This document shows, one piece after another, positions 8,785 through 17,170 of a DNA stretch of 64,000 nt. This stretch comes from Phycisphaerae bacterium (GTDB lineage Bacteria; Planctomycetota; Phycisphaerae; UBA1845; PWPN01). The notes under the pieces are model-generated. The model saw only the letters and a list, made by a program, of their open reading frames with translations. It had not been told where the DNA came from and did no database searches. The stretch lies in contig JAGNEZ010000026.1 of assembly GCA_018003015.1 (NCBI GenBank), positions 16,100 through 80,099 on the forward strand, in the 5' to 3' direction. Both the position numbers and the translations under genes were made by a program. Within the stretch, counting starts at the first letter, position 1. Each line of letters starts with the position of its first letter.

Positions 8785-10035
8785 TCATGACTGATCTTGC
8801 AGCTCTTCGATCGCCCTGCACGCTGGTTCCGCCGGATTCACGTGGCGCAGCCGTTCGGCGCACTCCTTGCATCGGGCAGCCACTTCGGGAGACTCCAGCA
8901 GGGTGTGGAGCCGCTCGGCCAGGAGCGGGGCCTGATACTCCTCCCTGCGGATCGTCAGCAGGGTGCCCAGCCTCTTGAATCGGGCGGCGTTGTCCGGTTG
9001 ATCCAGGCCGAAGGGGATCGCCAACTGGGGCACGCCCGCGGCCAGGGCCAGCGAGCCGGTGCCGATTCCACCGTGGTGGACGATCGCCGCAGCCCTCGGC
9101 AATGCCGCCTTGAACGGCAGGAACTCGAAATGCCGCACGCCGTTGGGCAGTGTCTCGGGCAGGAACTGTCGATAGGGCGTCAACAGGATGCCTCGCCGGC
9201 CAAGGATGCGGCAGGCTTCGGCTGATGCCTGCAGGAACCACTGCACGTCGTGGAGCGGGGATCCGGATGAGAAGATGATCGGCGGAGTGCCTTCACTCAG
9301 GAACGCCTCGGCGTCGGGGGGCATCGAAATGGCCTCGGCCCCGTCGTACATGGGAAACCCCGTCAGCAGGACCTGGGCCGGCCAGTCTGGCTGCGGTGGG
9401 GCGAACCAATCGGGGAACAGACCGATCACCCGTTGCGGCGAGTTGTACCACTCCTTGAGAATCCGGCGAACGGGGGGCAGTCCCAACTCGGCGCGGAATG
9501 CATTGATCGGAGGGCCGATGACGCGGTCTACCAGGGCGTCCACGATGCGGTAGGTCACCGGCCGCAGAAATCGGGGGATCAGGTGAAAACGGGGCAGGGC
9601 GGACATCACCGGAGGCTGATGAATGCTCCGGAGCATGAGCGGGTAGACGTGAACCGTCGCCAGGGGCACGCCGAGCTCGTCGTGGGCGATGCGCGCCCCG
9701 AAGGCTCCGGGGCAGGCGGCGACCACCGTCTCGCCGGGCACGTAGCAGTCGCGAATGCAGGCGTACCAGCGCGGCAGCGTTTTGGGCAGGATTTCCCGGG
9801 CCAGGATCTCGAAACTGGCGGCTGCGTTTTTGAGCTGCGGATTCGGAGTGTCCGAGCCGGTGGCAAACTGGATGCCGAGTGGCTCGAAGTCGAGTCCTGC
9901 CCGACGGGCGTGCCGGTCGTAGCGGTCTTCGGTGAAGAGTGTCACCTTGTGACCGCGAGCCTTGAGCGCCCGTCCCAGCCAGACGAAGGGGTACACGTCC
10001 CCGTCGGTGCCGAAAGGTATCAGCAGAACATGCAT
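8785..10035 (-). CDS. MGT/UGT-family glycosyltransferase (paralogue 1)
   Basis: This 416-residue GT-B enzyme is related to macrolide, sterol and rhamnosyl transferases that use nucleotide sugars. The N-terminal half begins MHVLLIPFGTDGDVYPF and has the GRALKARGHKV motif. The donor-site signature is IVHHGGIGTGSLALAAG followed by GLDQPDNAARF. The start at 10035 places the family motif at the N-terminus and overlaps the stop of the next upstream gene (ATGA). It is the most distal of four tandem paralogues, which suggests stepwise decoration of one acceptor with several sugars. Confidence 0.9.
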   Translation of the reverse strand: MHVLLIPFGTDGDVYPFVWLGRALKARGHKVTLFTEDRYDRHARRAGLDFEPLGIQFATGSDTPNPQLKNAAASFEILAREILPKTLPRWYACIRDCYVPGETVVAACPGAFGARIAHDELGVPLATVHVYPLMLRSIHQPPVMSALPRFHLIPRFLRPVTYRIVDALVDRVIGPPINAFRAELGLPPVRRILKEWYNSPQRVIGLFPDWFAPPQPDWPAQVLLTGFPMYDGAEAISMPPDAEAFLSEGTPPIIFSSGSPLHDVQWFLQASAEACRILGRRGILLTPYRQFLPETLPNGVRHFEFLPFKAALPRAAAIVHHGGIGTGSLALAAGVPQLAIPFGLDQPDNAARFKRLGTLLTIRREEYQAPLLAERLHTLLESPEVAARCKECAERLRHVNPAEPACRAIEELQDQS

Positions 10036-11288
10036 CAGCGATCCGCTCCCGCAAGATGCTCGACGGCCGCACAGGCCTGACTCAGAGGATCTGTAAGCCG
10101 GAGTCTGCTCGCCAGCTCGCGGCACTGAGCGAGAACAGTCGGCCTGTCGATCAACTCAGCCAGCAACCGGGCGGCCGCCTCGGCGGTGTATTCATCAGGA
10201 TGCAGGCTCCGACCGACACCGAGATGTTCGAGCCGGGCGGCGTTATCGGGCTGGTCAAGACCCAGGGGGGTGATCAACTGGGGAATCCCGGCGGCCATGG
10301 CCTGTGACAGGGTACCGATTCCCCCGTGATGGACCATGGCAGCGCATCGTGGCAGGAGCCGGCGGTACGGGAGATAGTCGAAGTGGCGGACGTTGTCCGG
10401 CAGGTTGGGGGGAACATGATCGCGGAACCGGGTCATCAGGATGCCTCTTCGGCCGAGCATCCGGCACGCGTCCATCGAAGCGGCGAAGAAACCCGGCCAG
10501 TCGCCGACATTGGAGCCGGTACTGAAGACCAGGGGCGGATCGCCGGCTGCAAGGAAGGTCTCGGCCTCCGGGGGCGTGGGTTGGTGATCACCGGCGTCGT
10601 ACAGCGGAAACGTGGTCATCAGGGTCTGGGGAGGCCAGTCCGGCTGGGGGGGGGCGAACCAATCAGGGAACATGGCGATGATCCGTCGGGGGGAGTTCCA
10701 CCAGTCGGCCATGATTCGTCGGACGGGGGCCAGGCCCAGCTCGGCCCGGAAGCTGTTGATTCCGGGGCCGAGTTTCCGATCCAGAACGGTGTCGAGCAGC
10801 CGGAACGTCAAGGGTCGAATGAAGCGCGGGATCTTCCTGAGTCGTGGCAGCGCCGGGATGACCGGGGGGGCGTGGGATGAACGAAGCATGAGCGGCTGAA
10901 GGTGGATGCTGGCCAGGGGGACGCCGAGTTTCTCCTGGGCGACTCGGGCTCCAAAAACCAGCGGGCAAGCGACGACCACCGTCTGGCCGGGCTGGTAGCG
11001 ATCGGCAATCGACTTGAAGGTGGGGCGGAGCATGGCCGGGACGACGACGCCCGCGAAGAATGCGAAGCTGGCCTTCTCGTCGCCGCAGTGCGGATTGTTG
11101 AAGGCATCGAGGTACTCCTGGCGGCTGCCCAGTGGGGCGAACCCGAGGCCGGCACCGCGGACCCGTTGCTCGAAGAACTCGCTGACGATGACGGTGACTC
11201 GGTGGCCGCGGTCGCGCAAGGCGCGGCCCAGCCCCACATAGGGCAGAACGTCGCCGGCGCTGCCAAAAGGCAACAGCAATACGTGCAT
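10035..11288 (-). CDS. MGT/UGT-family glycosyltransferase (paralogue 2)
   Basis: This 417-residue paralogue of the genes on either side starts MHVLLLPFGSAGDVLPY. Its donor-site motif is MVHHGGIGTLSQAMAAG with GLDQPDNAARL. The start was set at 11288 by matching the N-termini of the paralogues; a longer frame reaches 11363 but lacks homology there. It overlaps paralogue 1 by 4 nt. The 189-nt gap upstream (11289-11477) could hold an internal promoter but shows no clear motif. Confidence 0.9.
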   Translation of the reverse strand: MHVLLLPFGSAGDVLPYVGLGRALRDRGHRVTVIVSEFFEQRVRGAGLGFAPLGSRQEYLDAFNNPHCGDEKASFAFFAGVVVPAMLRPTFKSIADRYQPGQTVVVACPLVFGARVAQEKLGVPLASIHLQPLMLRSSHAPPVIPALPRLRKIPRFIRPLTFRLLDTVLDRKLGPGINSFRAELGLAPVRRIMADWWNSPRRIIAMFPDWFAPPQPDWPPQTLMTTFPLYDAGDHQPTPPEAETFLAAGDPPLVFSTGSNVGDWPGFFAASMDACRMLGRRGILMTRFRDHVPPNLPDNVRHFDYLPYRRLLPRCAAMVHHGGIGTLSQAMAAGIPQLITPLGLDQPDNAARLEHLGVGRSLHPDEYTAEAAARLLAELIDRPTVLAQCRELASRLRLTDPLSQACAAVEHLAGADR

Positions 11289-11477
11289 GCGCGGTTCCCG
11301 AGCACAATGACTTATGGCCGTCTCGCCCGATCGCCCGCAGGGCCGGGGTCGGTTGATCGCCACCGACCGGGCACTTTACCACGTCGCCGGACGATTTCAC
11401 ACCTCGGCTTCTGTTCTGCGGATCGGCGGTGATCATGAGATCATGATGGCCAGGCGGTCGGGTTCTCGTGAATGCCG

Positions 11478-12782
11478 CTAAGCGACAAAAGCGGAGGGGG
11501 AACAGCCGGTTGTCACGCGTGCGGCTCCGCCGCCCAGCTGTTCGGTCAGCAGGCAAGCTTCATCCAGAGGGTCGGACATCTTGATCCTGTGAGCCAGCAT
11601 GCGGCAGTTGGCGGCAGTCTCCTTGGATCCGAGGAGGCGGCGCAGCCGGTCCGCTACCTCCGCTCCGCGGTAGCGTCCGGGGTGCAGGGCGTCGCCCACG
11701 CCCAGGCGAATGAGACGAGCCGCGGTGTCGGGCTGATCGTTGCAGATCGGCATGACTAGCTGTGGGATGCCGGCGGCCATGGCTTGGGCGGCTGATCCGA
11801 TGCCCCCGTGATGGACCAGGGCGGCGGCCTGCGGCAGTAGGCGGCTGAATGGGAGATAGTCGAAATGCCGGACTTCGGGAGGCAAGGACTTCGGGACCTG
11901 CTCCGGAAACCGGGTGAGCAGAAGACCGCGACGGCCAAGCAACCGGCAGGCTTCGATCGAGGCCTGGAAGAACCAGCGGACCTCTTGGATCGGCGAGCCC
12001 GGCGTAAACACGATCGGAGGGTCGCCCGCGTCGAGGAACTCGCGGACTTCGCTGGGTAAAGGTTCTATCTCGCCTCCGTCATAACGCGGGAATCCGGTGA
12101 GCCGCACCTGCCGGGGCCAGTCACGCTGCGGCGGACTGAACCACTCCGGGAACAGCCCGATGATCCGGTCAGGCGAGTCCCACCAATGAGAGACAAACCG
12201 GCGGATCGACGGCAGGTTCAGGCGAGCTCGGAACCGGTTGATGGCCGGTCTCAGCATGCGATCGAAAACCGTCAGGTCGATCAAGGTGTAGGCCACCTTG
12301 CGCCATCGCCAGGGTATCCACTGCATGACCGGGAACTCCGAGAGCACGGGCGTTCGGTACACGCTCCGCAATCCGGAAGGGACGGTGTGGATGGTGACCA
12401 GCGGCAGGCCCAGCCTCTCCTGGGCGATCCTTGCCCCGAACGCGTTCCAGCTGGCAGCCGCCACTGTCTCCCCAGGGACGTAGTGCTCGGCGACACGCTC
12501 GTAGATGGGCTCGAGGGTTAGGGGAACGACGCGCTCCGCGAAGGCCCGGAAGGCTTGCCGGTGATGCCACAGCTCGCCGTCACGGATGATGCTCCGGTAC
12601 TCCTCGGCGGTGCCCAAAGGCGCGAAATCAAGCCCGGCTTGACGCACCTGCCGCTCGAAGTAGCCGCTGGTGATCGTGGTCACGCGATGGCCGCGAGCTC
12701 GAAGACGCCGGCCGAGCCCAAGATAGGGATGGACGTCACCGGCGGTCCCCAGCGTCACCAGAAGAACATGCATGGAGGGCAT
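11478..12782 (-). CDS. MGT/UGT-family glycosyltransferase (paralogue 3)
   Basis: This 434-residue GT-B protein has N-terminal MHVLLVTLGTAGDVHPY and donor motif LVHHGGIGSAAQAMAAG, then CNDQPDTAARL. Here the usual Asn after DQPD is Thr, which may reflect a different sugar preference. ATG at 12773 (Met4) is an equally good start and matches the paralogues. It lies 10 nt after paralogue 4, so the two are co-transcribed. Confidence 0.9.
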   Translation of the reverse strand: MPSMHVLLVTLGTAGDVHPYLGLGRRLRARGHRVTTITSGYFERQVRQAGLDFAPLGTAEEYRSIIRDGELWHHRQAFRAFAERVVPLTLEPIYERVAEHYVPGETVAAASWNAFGARIAQERLGLPLVTIHTVPSGLRSVYRTPVLSEFPVMQWIPWRWRKVAYTLIDLTVFDRMLRPAINRFRARLNLPSIRRFVSHWWDSPDRIIGLFPEWFSPPQRDWPRQVRLTGFPRYDGGEIEPLPSEVREFLDAGDPPIVFTPGSPIQEVRWFFQASIEACRLLGRRGLLLTRFPEQVPKSLPPEVRHFDYLPFSRLLPQAAALVHHGGIGSAAQAMAAGIPQLVMPICNDQPDTAARLIRLGVGDALHPGRYRGAEVADRLRRLLGSKETAANCRMLAHRIKMSDPLDEACLLTEQLGGGAARVTTGCSPSAFVA

Positions 12783-12792
12783 TCTAACTGAA

Positions 12793-14070
12793 CTAACTGG
12801 CTCGGGCTACCCGCCGAGCCGGGCTAAGTGGAAGACCTTCGATGATCTCGCAGGTCGCCGACAGGGGGTTCGCACTTCTGAGTCTGACCGCCGCATTCCT
12901 GCATGCGTCGGCCACCGACCTGACCCCCAACAGCTTGTTGAGACAGCGGGCGACCACCGTGGCCTGGTAGTCCCTGGGCTTGATGGCCAGGGCCACTCCG
13001 AGACGCAGCAGGCGGGCGGCGTTGTCCGGCTGGTCGTTGGTGAAGGGCATGACCAGCTGAGGAATGCCGGCCGCCAAACCCTGGGCCAGCGTGCCGATTC
13101 CGGCATGATGGACCAATGCAGCAGATTTGCCTAGAATAAAGCTAAACGGTATGTAGTCGAAATGCCGAACCGTGGCCGGCAGCGATCTGGGGACTTGCGT
13201 ACGGTCCCGGGTAAGCAGAATACCCCGCCGGCCACACGCGACACAGGCCTTGACCGAGGCATCAAAGAACCAGTCCCAGTTCTGGATGGGGGAGCCGGGG
13301 GTGAAGACTATGGGCGGCTCGCCGGCGGCGAGGAACTCCTCGACGCCGGGTGGGATGGGCTCGACCTCGCCAGCGTCACACAACGGGAAACTGGTGAGCC
13401 GTGTCTGGGCGGGCCAGTCGGGTTGCGGCCGGCCGAACCAGTCGGGGAACAGGCCGATCACCCGCTGCGGCGAGTTCCACCACACGCCCAGGATTCGCCT
13501 GACGGGGGGCAGACCGAGCTTCGAGCGGAAGGCGTTGATTGGCGGGCCCAGGAGCCGATCCGCCACCAGGGCATCGGCCAGATCGAAAACGGCTCGCTTC
13601 CAGAGTCTGGGCATCCACGGCCGTACTGGCAGACCTGAGACCAGCGGGGACTCGTATTCGCTTCGGAACATCTCCGGCTGCAGGTGGACGGTGGCCAACG
13701 GAATGCCCAGTTTGTCGTGTGCGATTCTGGCCGCAAAGCCAAATCCGCAGGCGGCGATGACCGTATCGTTGGGTACGTATCGCTCGACAATGGCCTCGTA
13801 GGTGGGAGGCAGCATCTGGGGAACCACACGTTGTGCAACGACTTTGAAGTACCGCTTGGGATGCCAGATGTTCGGGTCGTTGATGACCGCCTGATATTCC
13901 TTTTCCGTGCCGAGACCGCAGAAATCGAGACCTATGCGTCGCACCAAAGCCTCGAAGTAGCCGCTGGTGATGATCGTGACCCGGTGACCGCGAGCCTTGA
14001 GCCCGCGTCCCAGCCAGATGTGAGGGTACACATCCCCCGGAGTCCCCACCGGTACCAAGATGACGTGCAT
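12793..14070 (-). CDS. MGT/UGT-family glycosyltransferase (paralogue 4)
   Basis: This 425-residue protein starts MHVILVPVGTPGDVYPH. The donor motif is LVHHAGIGTLAQGLAAG with TNDQPDNAARL, where the second Gly of the HHGGIG signature is Ala, unlike its three paralogues. It follows the acyltransferase gene by about 100 nt and leads the glycosyltransferase block. The four copies are clearly homologous along their full length but have diverged enough to have separate functions. Confidence 0.9.
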   Translation of the reverse strand: MHVILVPVGTPGDVYPHIWLGRGLKARGHRVTIITSGYFEALVRRIGLDFCGLGTEKEYQAVINDPNIWHPKRYFKVVAQRVVPQMLPPTYEAIVERYVPNDTVIAACGFGFAARIAHDKLGIPLATVHLQPEMFRSEYESPLVSGLPVRPWMPRLWKRAVFDLADALVADRLLGPPINAFRSKLGLPPVRRILGVWWNSPQRVIGLFPDWFGRPQPDWPAQTRLTSFPLCDAGEVEPIPPGVEEFLAAGEPPIVFTPGSPIQNWDWFFDASVKACVACGRRGILLTRDRTQVPRSLPATVRHFDYIPFSFILGKSAALVHHAGIGTLAQGLAAGIPQLVMPFTNDQPDNAARLLRLGVALAIKPRDYQATVVARCLNKLLGVRSVADACRNAAVRLRSANPLSATCEIIEGLPLSPARRVARAS

Positions 14071-14171
14071 GAGCGCTTCCCAAAGAGCCGAGGGCGGAGT
14101 TCCCTGACGAGCGTGCGTCCCTCATGATGCATGCGGGCCCCGCCGCCGACACAACGCCCTGATATACAGGA

Positions 14172-15545
14172 TCATGAAGCGTCCAGCAATGCCGCCGCAA
14201 AGTCGTCCATGAGGCGGTTCATGGATGCAGGCGTGATCCGCGACTCCAGGAAGGTCGAGGTCACGTGGAGCTGGCCATGGATCAGGTTGAGGTCGATCGC
14301 GAATCCTGACAGGGGAGGCGGAATACCCAGTCCATAGGTATGGGCCTTGTTGGCGCCGCAGAACGTCGGGAGCAGCGTGGGGGCGTCCGCGGAGAAGCCT
14401 ACCTGCAGCGATGGAGGCGTACCGAAGGCTACTGGGAGGGCGGATTCCCGCTCCGGGTTCATGTTCTGATACATGGCCTCGGTCAGGACGGCTGGTGGGA
14501 GCCTGGAGATCAGCTTCACGAGAGCCAAGTGGCGTCGGATTCCGTCGCCGGACACGATCTGCTCGGTTTGATGGCGCAGAAGGGCCGCCACCGCCTTGCG
14601 GTCCTCGACCATCCTGGCTGGAACACGCAACAGGAGGCCGCTGAAGAGGTTGTGGCAGACGGGCGATCGCTGACGGCGTTTGCGGTGGTCGAGCACGTTG
14701 AGCGTGGAGTAGGTGGCGCCCGGGGGAGGCGGCGAGGGCATGGCCCGGTGCATGGCCCGCAGCGCACTGGCCCGCACGAAGTCGCCGTACTGGGCGAAAC
14801 CGCAGACACGCAAGGCGGCTTGCTGCGTCTGCCGGGTTTGCTCGGCGGAGAAGAACCGTCTGATGTGGCGGATACGCCCGATGGGCCGTCGCACCCGTCC
14901 GGCGGGAAGCCACTGGTCATGGCTCGGGATCCCCTTGGACCTGGTGCGGTCTTTGGCCAAGAGTCTGACCTGACCGAGAAGGGTAGGGATTGCGATAAGG
15001 GCCTCGAAATCGCGTCGCTCGTCGTCGCCGGAAGGCCGGATACTGGCCAGGTCGGGTTTCTCACGGTAGATCCGGTCGATGTCCTCGGCGAGGAGAATCA
15101 TCCCGCGGACGTCCATGAACGCGTGAGGCCAGCGAATCACGACCCGGTCGCCATCCGGCAGCCCGCGAAAGACGTGGAACTGCACGGGTGGCAGGGTAAT
15201 CAGGTCCATGGGTTCGTGGAGCAGGTCCTCGCCCTGGCGGATCCATTCCTGTTCGGTGGGTGGATCGAGAGAATGGACGCGGACCACGCGGTCCAGGTCT
15301 GGCGGTGCAGCCTCCAGCCGCCAGCGCGGCGTTCCGGTAACGGGGTGGCGGTCCAGCCGGGAGCCCACGGCGGGATACAGGCGGTAAATGGCCAGCAGCG
15401 TGCGTTTGAGTCCCTCCGCATCGATGGGCCCGATCATGTCCAGATGGACCTGGATGTGGATGCCCGGCAGCCCCAGGCGTCTCAACGCCCGGTCGTAGGC
15501 GAAGAACACGCGGTCCTGGGGGTTGAGTTCCGCGAAGCGGGCCAT
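14172..15545 (-). CDS. HxxxD condensation-domain/WS-DGAT-like acyltransferase
   Basis: This 457-residue cytoplasmic protein is from the BAHD/condensation superfamily (Pap, WS/DGAT and NRPS C domains). The active-site motif appears as PHAFMD, with His141 and Asp145; the first His of the classical HHxxxD is Pro. The two-lobed layout is complete, and NLIHGQLHVTSTF near the C-terminus looks like the latch region. It would move an acyl group from CoA or a carrier to a hydroxyl or amine. It sits 21 nt after the sulfotransferase gene and before the glycosyltransferases, so acylation of a glycolipid core is likely (inference). Confidence 0.78.
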   Translation of the reverse strand: MARFAELNPQDRVFFAYDRALRRLGLPGIHIQVHLDMIGPIDAEGLKRTLLAIYRLYPAVGSRLDRHPVTGTPRWRLEAAPPDLDRVVRVHSLDPPTEQEWIRQGEDLLHEPMDLITLPPVQFHVFRGLPDGDRVVIRWPHAFMDVRGMILLAEDIDRIYREKPDLASIRPSGDDERRDFEALIAIPTLLGQVRLLAKDRTRSKGIPSHDQWLPAGRVRRPIGRIRHIRRFFSAEQTRQTQQAALRVCGFAQYGDFVRASALRAMHRAMPSPPPPGATYSTLNVLDHRKRRQRSPVCHNLFSGLLLRVPARMVEDRKAVAALLRHQTEQIVSGDGIRRHLALVKLISRLPPAVLTEAMYQNMNPERESALPVAFGTPPSLQVGFSADAPTLLPTFCGANKAHTYGLGIPPPLSGFAIDLNLIHGQLHVTSTFLESRITPASMNRLMDDFAAALLDAS

Positions 15546-15566
15546 CGGGGTCTCAGCAGGCCTCCA

Positions 15567-16487
15567 TTATTGCGGGGCGGCGGTTAGAGGCTGAAGCGGG
15601 TTGCGAGATTGCGTTCCCTCGGCCGCAGGTCGATCTTCGGGGCACTCGATGGTGTAGCCGGTCTCGGCGGCCTGGGTGCCGCAGAGCGCCCTGATCGCCC
15701 GCTGGTGGTCGTGGGAGAGGTTCTTACCCCGCCCGACCGAGCTGGTATCCACCGGCTTGGGAGCCTTGAACAGCACTTCCGGCGCGCCGATACCGCCGAA
15801 GCCCGGAGGCATGTGCTTGTGGTCTATCATCCGTTCGTGATAGGGCATGCCGACGCTTTCACAGATCCGCATCATCGCCGAGGCAGGATCCTGGACCAGG
15901 TCTTCGTAGCGAACGATGAACAGCCTGCGGTCCCTGGCCCAGTCCATGAAGTGAGCCCAGTTCCGGGCGGCCCAGCGCACGATGTGTTCGTCGTCGGTGA
16001 AGCGTGGTACGGATGGCCACATCAGGCGGATCAGCACGCCGGTGTAGCCGAAGAACAGCTTGTTCAGCAGTTTCAGCGTGGAGGCGATCGTGTCGCACGG
16101 ATGCCGGGTGATGGCGATGATCGGGTGCCCGGCGGCGGCGAATCCGTCCAGGAGCTCAAAGTTGGCCCAGGGCTTGTTCAGCTCCAGCTCGTGGAAGCAC
16201 TCTTTCATGACCAGATAGTTCATCTGGTTGGCCCGGGCCAGGTCCTTCAAATAGGTGAAGTACTCATCGTAGTTGCGCACCCGAGGCATGGGGACACGGA
16301 CCATGCCGGCCCGTTTCAACAGCGACCTGAACCAGTACTTCAGCGCCCAGTGGGGAAGGAGGTCGTCGAGGTGAAAAGGCTCGCTCAGGGACAAAACCTT
16401 GTCGCCGCCGCCCATGAGCTTGGCCAGCAGCGTGGTGCCTGTCCGTGGCGGACCGACGATGAAGATCGGCTTGACGTCCGGCATCAT
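15567..16487 (-). CDS. PAPS-dependent sulfotransferase
   Basis: This 306-residue Sulfotransfer family protein has the 5'-phosphosulfate loop GPPRTGTT at residues 12-19. The 3'-phosphate motif is ITRHPCDTIAST, and RYEDLVQDP, the usual substrate-side element, follows. The N-terminus is MMPDVKPIFIVG, so the first or second Met could start. It is the first gene of the minus arm (sulfotransferase, acyltransferase, four glycosyltransferases). No membrane anchor is seen. The product of this locus may carry a sulfate ester. Confidence 0.88.
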   Translation of the reverse strand: MMPDVKPIFIVGPPRTGTTLLAKLMGGGDKVLSLSEPFHLDDLLPHWALKYWFRSLLKRAGMVRVPMPRVRNYDEYFTYLKDLARANQMNYLVMKECFHELELNKPWANFELLDGFAAAGHPIIAITRHPCDTIASTLKLLNKLFFGYTGVLIRLMWPSVPRFTDDEHIVRWAARNWAHFMDWARDRRLFIVRYEDLVQDPASAMMRICESVGMPYHERMIDHKHMPPGFGGIGAPEVLFKAPKPVDTSSVGRGKNLSHDHQRAIRALCGTQAAETGYTIECPEDRPAAEGTQSRNPLQPLTAAPQ

Positions 16488-16853
16488 AGTATCTACGCGG
16501 TCAGCAGCCTCTAAAACCGCAGCTTAACTGGCCCGGGTGCCATCGTCAATCGGTTGTCGGCGGCCGGACCACAGCTGATGTGAAATCTCGGGCTGCCCCG
16601 TGCCCGGCTCTCGAGGAGTCCCTTCCTGGTCGACCGGGTCTTCGCGGCAGGGGTCGTCCCGATATCTTGCCTCTGCAGCCGAGGGAAAAACCTGGAGTTG
16701 CCGCCCTGAAACAGCGGCGTTCGCGTTGATGATGCCTAGTCGTGGATCCTGGCCGCAGATCCTGCCGCGACGAGCGGAGTGTCGGCCAGGGACGGGCGGC
16801 GGCTCTGCTGTCGCCGCGCATCTTGCGTGACCGGCTTCTCGACGCACTCGTCT
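16488..16853. other. Non-coding gap between sulfotransferase and small UGA-containing gene
   Basis: This stretch of about 366 nt holds only open frames with Arg/Pro-rich low-complexity translations and no ribosome sites. It includes the promoter region of the sulfotransferase operon. I see no repeat, tRNA or clear terminator. Confidence 0.4.
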
Positions 16854-17126
16854 TCAGAAACATGCGGACAAGGGGCCAAGCAGTGCCAGACTGACGATTC
16901 CCACCGCGGTCAGGGCGATCGCCAGGATCGCCGGCCACTTGTCCAGGTCCCTGGCGAGTCCCAGCGTCCCGAGGATCAGCGCAATCGGAAGGGTGACGAT
17001 GGTGAGGCATCCTCCAAGGATGCCGCGTGGGTCACCTCAGCCAGGCTTGAGGAAATGCTGGGCGAACAACGCAACGACGCCGATGCACGAGAAGACGATT
17101 GCCCTCTTGCCAAATCGAGCTTTCAT
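16854..17126 (-). CDS. Candidate small membrane selenoprotein (in-frame UGA at codon 30)
   Basis: From ATG 17124-17126 the frame encodes 29 residues (MKARFGKRAIVFSCIGVVAL...), a TGA at 17037-17039, then 60 more residues to TGA at 16854-16856. The part after the UGA stays strongly hydrophobic, with helices near residues 40-57 and 65-85 and mainly G/C third positions, so it reads as real coding sequence. Read with Sec, the product is a 90-residue, three-helix membrane protein with Sec30 at a loop (LKPG-U-GDPRG). A perfect hairpin follows the UGA (17006-17024). The gene lies 44 nt after selB on the same strand. A GGAG lies 12 nt before the ATG. The alternative is a nonsense-mutated gene. Confidence 0.6.
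17006..17039 (-). promoter_or_regulatory. Putative bacterial SECIS hairpin, small membrane protein
   Basis: On the minus strand the UGA is followed after 12 nt by GGCATCCT-TGG-AGGATGCC, a perfect 8-bp stem with a 3-nt UGG loop. The loop begins 21 nt after the UGA, within the 16-37 nt window described for bacterial SECIS elements, and has G in its second position, as that consensus asks. An outer GGTGA/TCACC pairing brackets the stem. The same loop and spacing recur at 22102-22135. Confidence 0.6.
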
Positions 17127-17170
17127 GGCTTCGTGTTACTCCATTCTGCCCCAAGACGCCGCACGCGGCC

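Noticed and set aside
14340..15587. Plus-strand open frame (415 codons)
   Set aside because: It is the mirror of the HxxxD acyltransferase gene; the translation has no recognisable motif.
16524..16847. Minus-strand open frame of 107 codons downstream of the small UGA gene
   Set aside because: Arg/Pro-rich text without ribosome site; it looks like random open frame in GC-rich DNA.
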